A stretch of DNA of 64,000 nucleotides from Gallionellaceae bacterium (GTDB taxonomy: Bacteria; Pseudomonadota; Gammaproteobacteria; Burkholderiales; Gallionellaceae). The stretch is taken from assembly GCA_004297065.1 (NCBI GenBank), contig SCUU01000077.1:1-64000 (forward strand), written 5' to 3'. The position numbers were made by a program, and so were the translations under genes. Shown in pieces: positions 1-9,075 of the stretch (its first letter is position 1; each line of letters opens with the position of its first letter). The notes beneath the pieces are model-generated. The model was not told the origin of the DNA. It saw nothing but the letters and a program-made list of their open reading frames with translations, and ran no database searches.

Positions 1-73
1 TGAACCCCATTGATAGTTGCGTCTGGATCATCGTTCTCTCTTCGACACTCAACTGCTTGTATATTTTTCCCAT
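1..73 (-). CDS. IS30-type transposase, N-terminal fragment (cut by window edge)
   Basis: The minus strand from position 73 opens with ATG and reads MGKIYKQLSVEERTMIQTQL before leaving the window at position 1. This resembles the N-terminal helix-turn-helix of IS30-family transposases, which typically begins with a short basic stretch, then an LS-x-EER-x-x-I motif that binds the element's terminal repeats. Only about 24 codons are visible, so the catalytic DDE domain cannot be checked. The element would continue to the left of the window, and its right end should lie between the start codon and the VOC gene. The family call rests on the short N-terminal pattern only. Confidence 0.5.
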   Translation of the reverse strand, partial: MGKIYKQLSVEERTMIQTQLSMGF

Positions 74-100
74 GCAACATTTTCTCCGAAAAATGTTGCA
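73..100. repeat. 11-bp hairpin beside the IS30-like start codon
   Basis: TGCAACATTTT at 73-83 and AAAATGTTGCA at 90-100 form a perfect 11-bp stem with a 6-nt loop directly upstream of the transposase start. It could be part of the IS terminal region or a regulatory hairpin limiting transposase expression. The outer boundary of the IS cannot be fixed from one end. Confidence 0.4.
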
Positions 101-148
101 CTTGGTTTTTGAGCGCGCCCCTTATGACACGCGCTTGAAGAGCGGCTC

Positions 149-517
149 TTAGACTTCTATGAATTCCAGCGCATTATTGTCCGGGTCGCGGCAGAACACC
201 GCACGGCGACCCGATTGGCTTTGCGTGTAGGCAATTCCCGCCTCATCCAGCCGCACGATCAAGCGCGGCAAGTCTGAAACTCCCAACGCCACATGACGGT
301 CACGCCCACCATGAGCTGGGCGTTTTAGACCCGCTTCTGGATCGGGCAACGACATCAGATGTATCTGCTGATTCGGCGCGATGTCGTACCACACTCCGCC
401 GAAACCCATCTGCGGTCGGCTTGAACTCGGACGCAAATCCAGCACACCCTCGTAAAAAGCGCGCGATCTGGCAAGGTCGCCGGTGAGAAAGGTGGCGTGA
501 TAGATGGCGGTGATCAT
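149..517 (-). CDS. VOC-family (glyoxalase/dioxygenase fold) protein
   Basis: This is a protein of about 122 residues with the vicinal-oxygen-chelate fold pattern: IYHATFLTGDLARSRAFYEG at the start, a VALGVSDLPRLIVRLDEAG repeat of the same motif, and a C-terminal FCRDPDNNALEFIEV. Members bind a divalent metal and act on varied small molecules; the substrate cannot be read from sequence. His at the first metal position (IYH), a central HVAL and Glu in LEFIE are plausible ligands. The ATG at 517 overlaps the purT stop codon (TGATG), so the two genes are translationally coupled; a GTG at 520 would add one residue. Function in purine metabolism is not implied by the coupling alone. Confidence 0.8.
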   Translation of the reverse strand: MITAIYHATFLTGDLARSRAFYEGVLDLRPSSSRPQMGFGGVWYDIAPNQQIHLMSLPDPEAGLKRPAHGGRDRHVALGVSDLPRLIVRLDEAGIAYTQSQSGRRAVFCRDPDNNALEFIEV

Positions 518-1722
518 CACGCTTTGACCGGGACCACTCTGCTTGCCGCGAGTCTTGCCCTGGCTCTCGCCTCGTCTGTATCGCGGCCCGTCGCCAGCGC
601 CACGCCCATGCGGCGCTTCGCAAACGATTCCGGCTTGCCGAACAGGCGCACATCCGCTTCCGGCACGCGCAGCGCTTCATCCACTCCCCGGAACGCGATG
701 CCCTGTTCTTCCAACTGCCCGTAGATCACGGCACTCGCGCCCGCCGCACGCAACGCCGTATCCACCGGCAAACCGAGAATGGCGCGGGCATGCAGTTCGA
801 ATTCGTTGCAGCGCTGGCTGCACATCGTCACCATGCCGGTGTCGTGCGGGCGCGGGCTGACTTCGGAGAACCAGACCTGGTCGCCCTTCACGAACAGCTC
901 CACGCCGAAGATGCCCAAGCCGCCCAATTCGTCGGTAATTTTTTTGGCGATGTCGCGCGAACGTTGCAAGGCCGGCACCGGCATCGTCATCGGCTGCCAG
1001 CTTTCCACGTAATCGCCGTGTACCTGCACATGGCCGATGGGTTCGCAGAAATGCGTTTCGATCTCGCCGTTGACACCAACGGCACGCACGGTGAGCTGGG
1101 TGATCTCGTAGTCGAACCGGATAAAGCCCTCGACGATCACCCTGCCCCGATTCACGCGCGAACCGCTCGCGGCGTAATCCCAGGCCGCTTGCGCTTCATC
1201 CGCGTTATCCACTTTCGATTGGCCTTTCCCGGACGAAGACATTACCGGCTTAACGATGCACGGGTAGCCAATCACGGCGATGGCGGCACGCAACTCGTCC
1301 AGGCTGTCGGCGAATTTATATGGCGAGGTCGGCAGGCTTAGTGTCTCGGCGGCAAGGCGGCGTATGCCTTCGCGGTTCATGGTGAGTTGCGCGGCACGGG
1401 CGGTGGGAATCACGCGCGCCGCGCCTTCTTGCTCGATCTGCACCAGCATGTCGGTGGCGATGGCCTCGATCTCGGGCACGATCAGGTCGGGCTTCTCCCT
1501 CTCTATCAAGGCGCGCAAGGCCGCGCCGTCCGCCATGTTGATGACATGCGCGCGGTGCGCCACCTGATGCCCCGGCGCATTTGGGTAGCGATCCACCGCA
1601 ATGGTTTCCACACCGAGACGTTGCAACGCAATGATGACCTCCTTGCCGAGTTCGCCACTGCCGAGCAGCATGACTTTAGTGGCGGAAGGCGAAAGCGGGG
1701 TGCCGATAACAAGCGGTTTCAT
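517..1722 (-). CDS. purT: Formate-dependent phosphoribosylglycinamide formyltransferase (GAR transformylase 2)
   Basis: PurT is an ATP-grasp enzyme that makes formyl-GAR from GAR, formate and ATP in purine synthesis, independently of the folate-dependent PurN. The 401-residue length matches the family. Visible features are the N-terminal dinucleotide-like loop [12 protein letters not shown] (residues about 18-29), the ATP-grasp loop SSSGKGQS (about 162-169) and the metal-binding segment [17 protein letters not shown] near residue 280, all typical of PurT. Translation starts at ATG 1722. The gene is followed with a 1-base overlap by the VOC gene. Confidence 0.95.
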   Translation of the reverse strand: MKPLVIGTPLSPSATKVMLLGSGELGKEVIIALQRLGVETIAVDRYPNAPGHQVAHRAHVINMADGAALRALIEREKPDLIVPEIEAIATDMLVQIEQEGAARVIPTARAAQLTMNREGIRRLAAETLSLPTSPYKFADSLDELRAAIAVIGYPCIVKPVMSSSGKGQSKVDNADEAQAAWDYAASGSRVNRGRVIVEGFIRFDYEITQLTVRAVGVNGEIETHFCEPIGHVQVHGDYVESWQPMTMPVPALQRSRDIAKKITDELGGLGIFGVELFVKGDQVWFSEVSPRPHDTGMVTMCSQRCNEFELHARAILGLPVDTALRAAGASAVIYGQLEEQGIAFRGVDEALRVPEADVRLFGKPESFAKRRMGVALATGRDTDEARARARLAASRVVPVKA

Positions 1723-1811
1723 AGGATGCCGATCAAAAATATGGGATGCGCAAAATTATACACAGCAGAGTAAGATGGCCTTCCCTTTCTGACCATTTGG
1801 GGAGCGAGATC

Positions 1812-1952
1812 ATGGCGAACATCGCGCAATTGTTGGGAGAAGAAGCAGAACATCTGTTGGCGCATCGTTGCGCCGGCATACCGAAAGAATCGCTGCACCT
1901 GCCGGATGCGGTGCAGGATGTTTATTTGTCGAAAGATGTGACGGTGGCTTGA
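1812..1952 (+). pseudogene. 5' remnant of class I fructose-bisphosphate aldolase gene
   Basis: An ATG at 1812, preceded by a good ribosome site (GGGGAGCGAG), opens a 46-codon frame beginning MANIAQLLGEEAEHLLAHRC and continuing with AGIPKESLHLP. This is the N-terminus of DhnA/FbaB-type class I fructose-bisphosphate aldolases of proteobacteria, normally about 300-350 residues. After LHLP the family sequence is lost and the frame runs through an unrelated short tail (DAVQDVYLSKDVTVA) to a stop. No Schiff-base lysine region is present downstream, so the gene is a deletion remnant, although its translation start looks intact. The family assignment comes from recall of the N-terminal pattern. Confidence 0.6.
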
Positions 1953-2014
1953 TTGCCTCGCCGACAACACCCCCCAAAGCATCATCCGCGGATTAGTGCA
2001 AATTTTTTGGCCGT

Positions 2015-2944
2015 TTAATCTGTAGAAATCTGCGTAATCTGCGGACAATTGTTTTTCGGTTTTTCTTCTTCCGCCATATGCAGCTTCCCCGACAGCAAGC
2101 TGGCCGAAGCGATCAGCGCCGCCCCCAGCCATTCGCGCAGCCCCAAAGCTTCATCGACCAGCGCATAGGAAGAAACGGCGGCCACCACCAACTCGAACAG
2201 GAATAGCACCACCGCGCGATTGGCGGAAAGGTGCGTCACGCCGTATTGCACAGCGAAGCTGGTGGCGCACAGAGTCATGCCCACCAGCATCAATATCAGC
2301 CAGCTTTGCGCATCTATCGCAACCAGCCGCCCGCCAATGCCGCCCTGCCACAACAGGAACGGCAAGGTCAGCGCGGTCGTGCCCAGCCACAGACTGAACG
2401 ATTTTGCTTCCACGCTGAGATGTGCCGCACGGCGCGAGACGACGTTGGAAAACGCGAAACCCATGCCCGCCGACAGGCCTATCCATTCGGACAGATTTTG
2501 CGGCAACGGCCAGCCGAGTTGCGGCTCCCACAGCATGATGAGCGCGCCGCCCAGCGACAAGGCGATGATGAGATAACCGTAACGGTTAAGCCGTTCGCCG
2601 AGCAGCCAGTACGAGAACAATATCGTCCACAGCGGTGCCAGATAGAACAGCAGCAGCACGCGCATCACTTCGCCGTGCAGCATTGCCAACACATAGCCGA
2701 AGTTGGCCCAGCCCGCGCCCAGAATCAGCGACAGCCCCCACCAGCCCAATTTGGGCGTCTCGCGCCACACGCGCGGGAACATGATTGCGCCGCACAACAT
2801 CGCCAACAGATAAGTAATCATCGTGGACATGGCACCGGAAACACCGATGTTTTGTAAAACGCGATAGGGATACCAGATCAGCCCCCACACCAATGCACCG
2901 CTCAACACGCCGGCGACCGGCATCACATTTTGTTTTGTTGGCAC
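2015..2944 (-). CDS. DMT-superfamily (EamA) transporter
   Basis: This 309-residue hydrophobic protein has about ten predicted membrane helices arranged as two EamA halves, the pattern of drug/metabolite exporters. Examples of membrane segments are GALVWGLIWYPYRVL, STMITYLLAMLCGAIMF and AVVLFLFELVVAAVSSYAL. The substrate is unknown. The frame can start at GTG 2944 or ATG 2923; GTG is kept because the intervening codons are compatible, but ATG is possible. The last residues (CPQITQISTD) are translated from the dispersed repeat at 2017-2045, so the repeat has replaced or extended the original C-terminus. Confidence 0.85.
   Translation of the reverse strand: MPTKQNVMPVAGVLSGALVWGLIWYPYRVLQNIGVSGAMSTMITYLLAMLCGAIMFPRVWRETPKLGWWGLSLILGAGWANFGYVLAMLHGEVMRVLLLFYLAPLWTILFSYWLLGERLNRYGYLIIALSLGGALIMLWEPQLGWPLPQNLSEWIGLSAGMGFAFSNVVSRRAAHLSVEAKSFSLWLGTTALTLPFLLWQGGIGGRLVAIDAQSWLILMLVGMTLCATSFAVQYGVTHLSANRAVVLFLFELVVAAVSSYALVDEALGLREWLGAALIASASLLSGKLHMAEEEKPKNNCPQITQISTD
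2017..2045. repeat. CCGCAGATTACGCAGATT-type dispersed repeat, copy 1
   Basis: The sequence AATCTGCGTAATCTGCGGA, preceded by AATCTGTAGA, matches one arm of the paired repeat at 6939-7015. Here it supplies the last codons and stop of the DMT transporter. On the minus strand it reads as the peptide PQITQISTD, a tail recognisable in proteins ending inside this repeat type. Confidence 0.75.
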
Positions 2945-3004
2945 TCGTTACGCCTTTATAATCCGCAAAGTTTAAAAGCCATCCGTGGCTAAAAAATAAA
3001 AGCC

Positions 3005-4318
3005 ATGAATCCCGACCTGAATAAGCTGCAACCCTACCCGTTTCAAAAGCTCGCCAAACTGTTCGGTGCAGTCACGCCAAATGCGGCCTACAAACCCATC
3101 AGCCTACACATCGGAGAGCCCAAGCACGCCACGCCACAATTCATCAAGGATGCACTGGTCGCGGGTCTCGATGGGCTGGCGAATTATCCCACAACCCTCG
3201 GCGGCGACGCGCTGCGTAGCGCCATCGCCGACTGGCTGGTGCGCCGTTACAGCATTCCGCTGCCCGATGCGAAAACGCAAATCCTGCCGGTGAACGGCAG
3301 CCGCGAAGCGCTATTCGCCTTCGCACAGGCCGTAATTGACCGCAACCGCCCTCTCCCCAACCCTCTGGTGAAACAACTAGCCAATCGACTAAGCTCGCAC
3401 ACCCCGCCCGCCGCTGGCGGGCAGAGTACAAGAGCGAGCAAGTCGCTGGTTATCCCGGGGGGAGAGGGAGCCTCTCCGGCGGTGGTCTGCCCCAACCCGT
3501 TTTACCAAATCTACGAAGGCGCGGCCTTCCTCGCGGGTGCCACGCCCCACTTCCTCAACACCTTGCCGGAAGACAACTACGCGCTGAACTTCGCACAACT
3601 GCCGGAAGCGGTGTGGCAGCGCACGCAACTCATCTACGTCTGCTCGCCGGGCAACCCCAATGGCCGGGTCATGCCGCTGGCGGAATGGCAGACGCTGTTC
3701 GAGATGAGCGACCGTTACGGCTTCGTGATCGCTGCGGACGAGTGCTACTCCGAAATTTATTTCGGCGAGGACAAACCGCTCGGCGCGCTGCAAGCCGCGC
3801 AGCAACTGGGGCGCGGCGATTACAAAAATCTGGTGGTGTTCTCCAGCCTGTCCAAACGCTCCAACGTGCCCGGATTGCGCTCCGGCTTCGTCGCGGGCGA
3901 TGCCCTGATATTGGAGAAATTCGCGCTGTACCGCACCTACCACGGTTGCGCCATGAATCCCGCAGTGCAAACCGCGACCATCGCCGCATGGAACGATGAA
4001 GCGCATGTCGCGGAAAACCGCCACCTGTACGCGGAAAAATTCGCCAAGGTCATCACCCTGCTGGCTCCGCTGCTGCCGGTCAGCAAACCGGATGCGAGCT
4101 TTTATCTATGGTTCAAAACCCCCATCGCCGATACCGCCTTCGCGCAGCAGCTCTACCGCGACTATAATGTCACTGTGTTGCCCGGCAGCTTCCTGGCCCG
4201 CGAAGTGCACGGGATCAACCCCGGCGCGAATTTTGTCCGGCTGGCATTGGTCGCCAATCTGGATGAAACGCTGGAAGCCGCTCATCGCATCGCCGAATTT
4301 ACTTTAAAACTCAAATAG
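3005..4318 (+). CDS. dapC: Succinyldiaminopimelate transaminase with in-frame repeat insertion
   Basis: DapC is a fold-type I PLP aminotransferase making N-succinyl-LL-diaminopimelate from N-succinyl-2-amino-6-ketopimelate and glutamate (lysine/peptidoglycan pathway). Visible motifs are [19 protein letters not shown], the [10 protein letters not shown] substrate-binding segment, [17 protein letters not shown] and the PLP-lysine segment [16 protein letters not shown]. At 437 residues it is about 40 longer than usual. The excess is residues about 115-158, encoded by the composite palindromic repeat at 3349-3469, inserted just before [13 protein letters not shown]. The frame stays open and all catalytic motifs remain, so the enzyme is probably functional with an extra surface loop. 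dapD follows 8 nt later. Confidence 0.93.
   Translation: MNPDLNKLQPYPFQKLAKLFGAVTPNAAYKPISLHIGEPKHATPQFIKDALVAGLDGLANYPTTLGGDALRSAIADWLVRRYSIPLPDAKTQILPVNGSREALFAFAQAVIDRNRPLPNPLVKQLANRLSSHTPPAAGGQSTRASKSLVIPGGEGASPAVVCPNPFYQIYEGAAFLAGATPHFLNTLPEDNYALNFAQLPEAVWQRTQLIYVCSPGNPNGRVMPLAEWQTLFEMSDRYGFVIAADECYSEIYFGEDKPLGALQAAQQLGRGDYKNLVVFSSLSKRSNVPGLRSGFVAGDALILEKFALYRTYHGCAMNPAVQTATIAAWNDEAHVAENRHLYAEKFAKVITLLAPLLPVSKPDASFYLWFKTPIADTAFAQQLYRDYNVTVLPGSFLAREVHGINPGANFVRLALVANLDETLEAAHRIAEFTLKLK
3349..3469 (+). repeat. Composite palindromic repeat, copy A (inside dapC)
   Basis: An outer GC-rich palindrome (CCCTCTCCCC ... GGGGAGAGGG) contains an inner element at 3367-3453. The inner element has arms AGCCA/TGGTT and CGACT/AGTCG, then a variable stem GCTCGC/GCGAGC enclosing a further hairpin GCCCGCC-GCT-GGCGGGC. 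Translated in the dapC frame it gives [12 protein letters not shown] ... [10 protein letters not shown]. Copy B gives nearly the same peptide in the same frame. Confidence 0.85.
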
Positions 4319-4326
4319 GAAAAACC

Positions 4327-5148
4327 ATGCCGCAATTGCAAGCCATCATCGAAGAAGCCTTTGAACGCCGCGCCGAGATCACGCCGCGCAATGTGGATGC
4401 GCAACTGAAGGAATCCATCAATACCGTCATCGAGTATCTCGATCAGGGCAAACTGCGCGTGGCCGAGAAAATCGACGGCGTATGGGTCACCCATCAATGG
4501 ATCAAGAAGGCCGTGTTGCTGTCGTTCCGCATCGAAGACAATGCTTTCATCAAGGGCGGCTTCACCAACTATTTCGACAAAGTGCCGTCGAAATTCGCCG
4601 ACTACAACTCCAAAGAATTCCGCGAAGGCGGCTTTCGCGTGGTGCCTCCCGCCGCCGCGCGCCGTGGCGTTTACATCGCCAAGAACGTGGTGCTGATGCC
4701 CTCTTACTGCAACATCGGCTCTTATGTAGATGAAGGCACCATGGTGGACACTTGGGCCACCGTCGGCTCCTGCGCGCAGATCGGCAAGAACGTACACTTG
4801 AGCGGCGGTGTCGGCATCGGCGGCGTGCTGGAACCGGTGCAGGCCAACCCCACCATCATCGAAGACAACTGCTTCATCGGCGCACGCTCGGAAGTGGTCG
4901 AGGGTGTCATCGTGGAAGAAGGTTCGGTCATCTCCATGGGCGTGTTCATCGGCCAGAGCACCAAGATTCTGGATCGCGAAACCGGCGAAATTCACTTTGG
5001 TCGCGTGCCCGCAGGCTCTGTCGTGGTCAGCGGTAGCATGCCTTCCAAGGACGGTTCATACAGCCTGTACTGCGCGGTGATCGTGAAGAAGGTGGATGCC
5101 AAAACGCTGGGCAAGACGGGGATCAACGAACTGCTGAGAGGAATCTGA
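4327..5148 (+). CDS. dapD: Tetrahydrodipicolinate N-succinyltransferase
   Basis: DapD transfers succinyl from succinyl-CoA to tetrahydrodipicolinate, the step before DapC. The 273 residues match the family exactly. The central and C-terminal part is a left-handed beta-helix of hexapeptide repeats (for example [40 protein letters not shown] and [20 protein letters not shown]). The acyltransferase motif region [20 protein letters not shown] is present. The ribosome site AGGAAAAACC precedes the ATG. It lies 8 nt behind dapC and is clearly its operon partner. Confidence 0.97.
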   Translation: MPQLQAIIEEAFERRAEITPRNVDAQLKESINTVIEYLDQGKLRVAEKIDGVWVTHQWIKKAVLLSFRIEDNAFIKGGFTNYFDKVPSKFADYNSKEFREGGFRVVPPAAARRGVYIAKNVVLMPSYCNIGSYVDEGTMVDTWATVGSCAQIGKNVHLSGGVGIGGVLEPVQANPTIIEDNCFIGARSEVVEGVIVEEGSVISMGVFIGQSTKILDRETGEIHFGRVPAGSVVVSGSMPSKDGSYSLYCAVIVKKVDAKTLGKTGINELLRGI

Positions 5149-5158
5149 AAAACAGTTG

Positions 5159-5247
5159 TTAGCCGCTAGTCGCTAGACGTTAGTCGTTAGTTAAAAACCG
5201 CGAAGCGACAACCCCAACTAACGACTAACGACTAAAAACTAACGACT
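5159..5247. repeat. CTAACGACTAACGACT palindromic repeat, copy 1
   Basis: The dapD-pilU gap is filled by an AT-rich palindrome. GTTAGTCGTTAGTT on the left pairs perfectly with AACTAACGACTAAC on the right around a spacer containing CCGCGAAGCG, and further GACTAA units flank it. The same motif recurs at 63356-63424 beside hom. It has no coding content. Confidence 0.8.
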
Positions 5248-5264
5248 GCTTTCAAGGGCAAACC

Positions 5265-6431
5265 ATGATCATCACACCGCTGCTACAACTCGCCGCCGAC
5301 AAGCAAGCTTCCGACCTGTTCTTCTCGGTCGGCGCGCCGATCAACGTCAAGATCGACGGCGTGGCTATGCCGGTCAATGCGCAGAATCTGGATGCGGACA
5401 CCATCAAACGTATCGCCTACGAGATGATGACGGAGCAGCAGATCGCCGAGTTCGAGTTGAACATGGAGATGAATTTCTCTTTCCGCGTGCCCGGCATCGG
5501 CAACTTCCGCGTCAACGTCTTCCGCCAGCGCGGTGATGTGGCGATGGTCATCCGCTATGTGCGCGGACAGATACTCAATGTGGAAGACCTGCACCTGCCA
5601 CTGGTTTTGAAAGAGCTCATCATGGAAAAGCGCGGGCTGGTGCTGGTGGTCGGCGCGACCGGTTCCGGCAAGTCGTCCACTCTAGCCGCGATGCTCGAGT
5701 ACCGCAACACCACCAAGAGCGGCCACATCCTCACCATCGAAGACCCGATCGAATACATCTTCAAGCACAACAAATCCATCGTGAACCAGCGCGAAGTCGG
5801 AACCGACACAGTGGATTACGGCAGCGCATTGGTGAGCGCCATGCGCGAAGCGCCGGATGTGCTGATGATCGGCGAAATCCGCGACCGCGACACGCTGAAA
5901 CACGCGCTGATCTTCGCGCAGACCGGCCACCTGTGCCTCTCCACGCTGCACGCCAACAACAGTTACCACGCGCTGAACCGCATCGTAAACTTCTTCCCCT
6001 ACGATGCGCGCCAGAGCGTGCTGTCGGACTTGTCCATGTGCTTGCGCGCGGTCATTTCGCAACGCCTGATACGCAACAGCCAAGGCAAGCTGGTACCGGC
6101 AGTCGAAGTGCTGTTGAACTCCGCGCTCATCGCCGACCTCATCAAGAACGACGAGATCGACAAGATACGCGAGGCCATGGAGCAAAGCGTCTCCGCGGGT
6201 TCGCAAACTTTCGAACAGGCGCTGTATAAACTCTTCAAGGCCGGATTCATCACCAAGGAAGAGGCCTTGCGCAACGCCGACTCGGCCAGCAACCTCTCCT
6301 CGCTGATCGACTATTCGCAGACGACCAAGATGAAAGCCTTCGGCCCGGATGAGCTTGCAGCAGCAGCGCAACCATCATCCCCTTCGCAACCTGCCGCCAA
6401 GTTCGATGGCATCAAGCTGAATCTTGAATAG
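5265..6431 (+). CDS. pilU: PilT/PilU-family type IV pilus retraction ATPase
   Basis: This secretion ATPase of 388 residues hydrolyses ATP in a hexamer at the inner-membrane base of type IV pili and drives retraction. Motifs are the N-terminal PAS-like KQASDLFFSVGAPI, Walker A GATGSGKSSTLA (about residue 128), the Asp box ILTIEDPIEYIF, Walker B DVLMIGEIRDRDTL and the His box GHLCLSTLHANNS. The length, the N-terminus and a C-terminal Pro/Ala-rich tail favour PilU over PilT, but no pilT neighbour is visible to confirm. Twitching motility and DNA uptake (comEC lies in the same window) are plausible roles. Confidence 0.88.
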   Translation: MIITPLLQLAADKQASDLFFSVGAPINVKIDGVAMPVNAQNLDADTIKRIAYEMMTEQQIAEFELNMEMNFSFRVPGIGNFRVNVFRQRGDVAMVIRYVRGQILNVEDLHLPLVLKELIMEKRGLVLVVGATGSGKSSTLAAMLEYRNTTKSGHILTIEDPIEYIFKHNKSIVNQREVGTDTVDYGSALVSAMREAPDVLMIGEIRDRDTLKHALIFAQTGHLCLSTLHANNSYHALNRIVNFFPYDARQSVLSDLSMCLRAVISQRLIRNSQGKLVPAVEVLLNSALIADLIKNDEIDKIREAMEQSVSAGSQTFEQALYKLFKAGFITKEEALRNADSASNLSSLIDYSQTTKMKAFGPDELAAAAQPSSPSQPAAKFDGIKLNLE

Positions 6432-6435
6432 CACG

Positions 6436-6888
6436 ATGAAGTTATATGGCATCCCCAATTGCGACACCGTAAAGAAAGCGCGCAACTGGCTCACCGCACA
6501 TGACACCGCCTACGAGTTCCACGACTTCAAGAAACATGGCGTGACCGAGGCCATGCTTTCCAACTGGCTCAAACAAGTCGGCTGGCAAAAGCTGCTCAAG
6601 AAGACTGGGCCGACCTGGGGCAAACTCTCGGATACAGTCAAGACCTCGATCAAAGACGATGCCTCGGCCTTGGCGCTGATGCTGGAACAACCCAACGTGA
6701 TAAAACGTCCGGTACTTGAACACAATGGCAAAGTGCTAGCGACTGGTTTCAGCGGGCAATATGACGAAAATTTGTTTGCCCGCGCCCCTCACCCCAACCC
6801 TCTGGTGGAACAACTAGCCAATCGACTAAGCCCGCAGGCGGGCAAGTCGCTGGTTATCCCGCAAGCGGGCGAGGGGACAAACGAATAA
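6436..6888 (+). CDS. ArsC/Spx-like (YffB) thioredoxin-fold protein with repeat-encoded C-terminus
   Basis: The protein opens MKLYGIPNCDTVKKARNWL, the signature of the YffB/Spx branch of the ArsC family, with a single N-terminal Cys. FKKHGVTEAMLSNWLKQVGW and KRPVLEHNGKVLATGF are further family segments. ATG 6436 is four bases after the pilU stop and gives 150 residues; family members are about 115-120. The surplus of about 35 residues (RAPHPNPLVEQLANRLSPQA onward) comes entirely from repeat copy B, which replaced the original end and provides the stop region. Substrate and redox partner are unknown; arsenate reduction should not be assumed. Confidence 0.85.
   Translation: MKLYGIPNCDTVKKARNWLTAHDTAYEFHDFKKHGVTEAMLSNWLKQVGWQKLLKKTGPTWGKLSDTVKTSIKDDASALALMLEQPNVIKRPVLEHNGKVLATGFSGQYDENLFARAPHPNPLVEQLANRLSPQAGKSLVIPQAGEGTNE
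6784..6876 (+). repeat. Composite palindromic repeat, copy B (3' end of yffB-like gene)
   Basis: The outer palindrome is CCCCTCACCCC ... GCGAGGGG, a RAPHPNPL-type repeat. The inner element at 6804-6857 is identical to copy A through CAACTAGCCAATCGACTAAG and again through CAAGTCGCTGGTTATCCCG. Its variable stem is GCCCGC-AG-GCGGGC, different from copy A yet still fully paired. Removing the inner element would restore a continuous outer repeat (NPL + PQAGEG). Confidence 0.88.
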
Positions 6889-6938
6889 AATCGATCATCG
6901 CCCCTTGAAACCGACTACGAAAAAATCAAAACCTGATC

Positions 6939-7015
6939 TATCCGCAGATTACGCAGATTTCACAGATTAAAACCAGCAAATCTAAATCTGTGTGAATCTG
7001 CGTAATCTGCGGATA
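6939..7015. repeat. CCGCAGATTACGCAGATT paired inverted repeat, copy 2
   Basis: TATCCGCAGATTACGCAGAT on the left is mirrored by ATCTGCGTAATCTGCGGATA on the right, with CACAGATT/AATCTGTG as inner arms, giving a stem of nearly 30 bp in the gap before dapE. It occupies most of the 142-base space between the yffB-like gene and dapE and ends 15 bases before the dapE start. Confidence 0.85.
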
Positions 7016-7030
7016 AAAAGAAAGTAATGA

Positions 7031-9072
<2,042 letters not shown>

Positions 9073-9075
9073 GCG

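Noticed and set aside
5159-5247. CRISPR-like array from repeated CGACTAACGACTAA
   Set aside because: The units are directly adjacent and arranged as a palindrome, with no regular spacers and no cas genes.
6436-6888. Arsenate reductase call for the ArsC-like protein
   Set aside because: It has the YffB/Spx-type N-terminus with a single Cys and no ars genes nearby; arsenate reduction is not supported.
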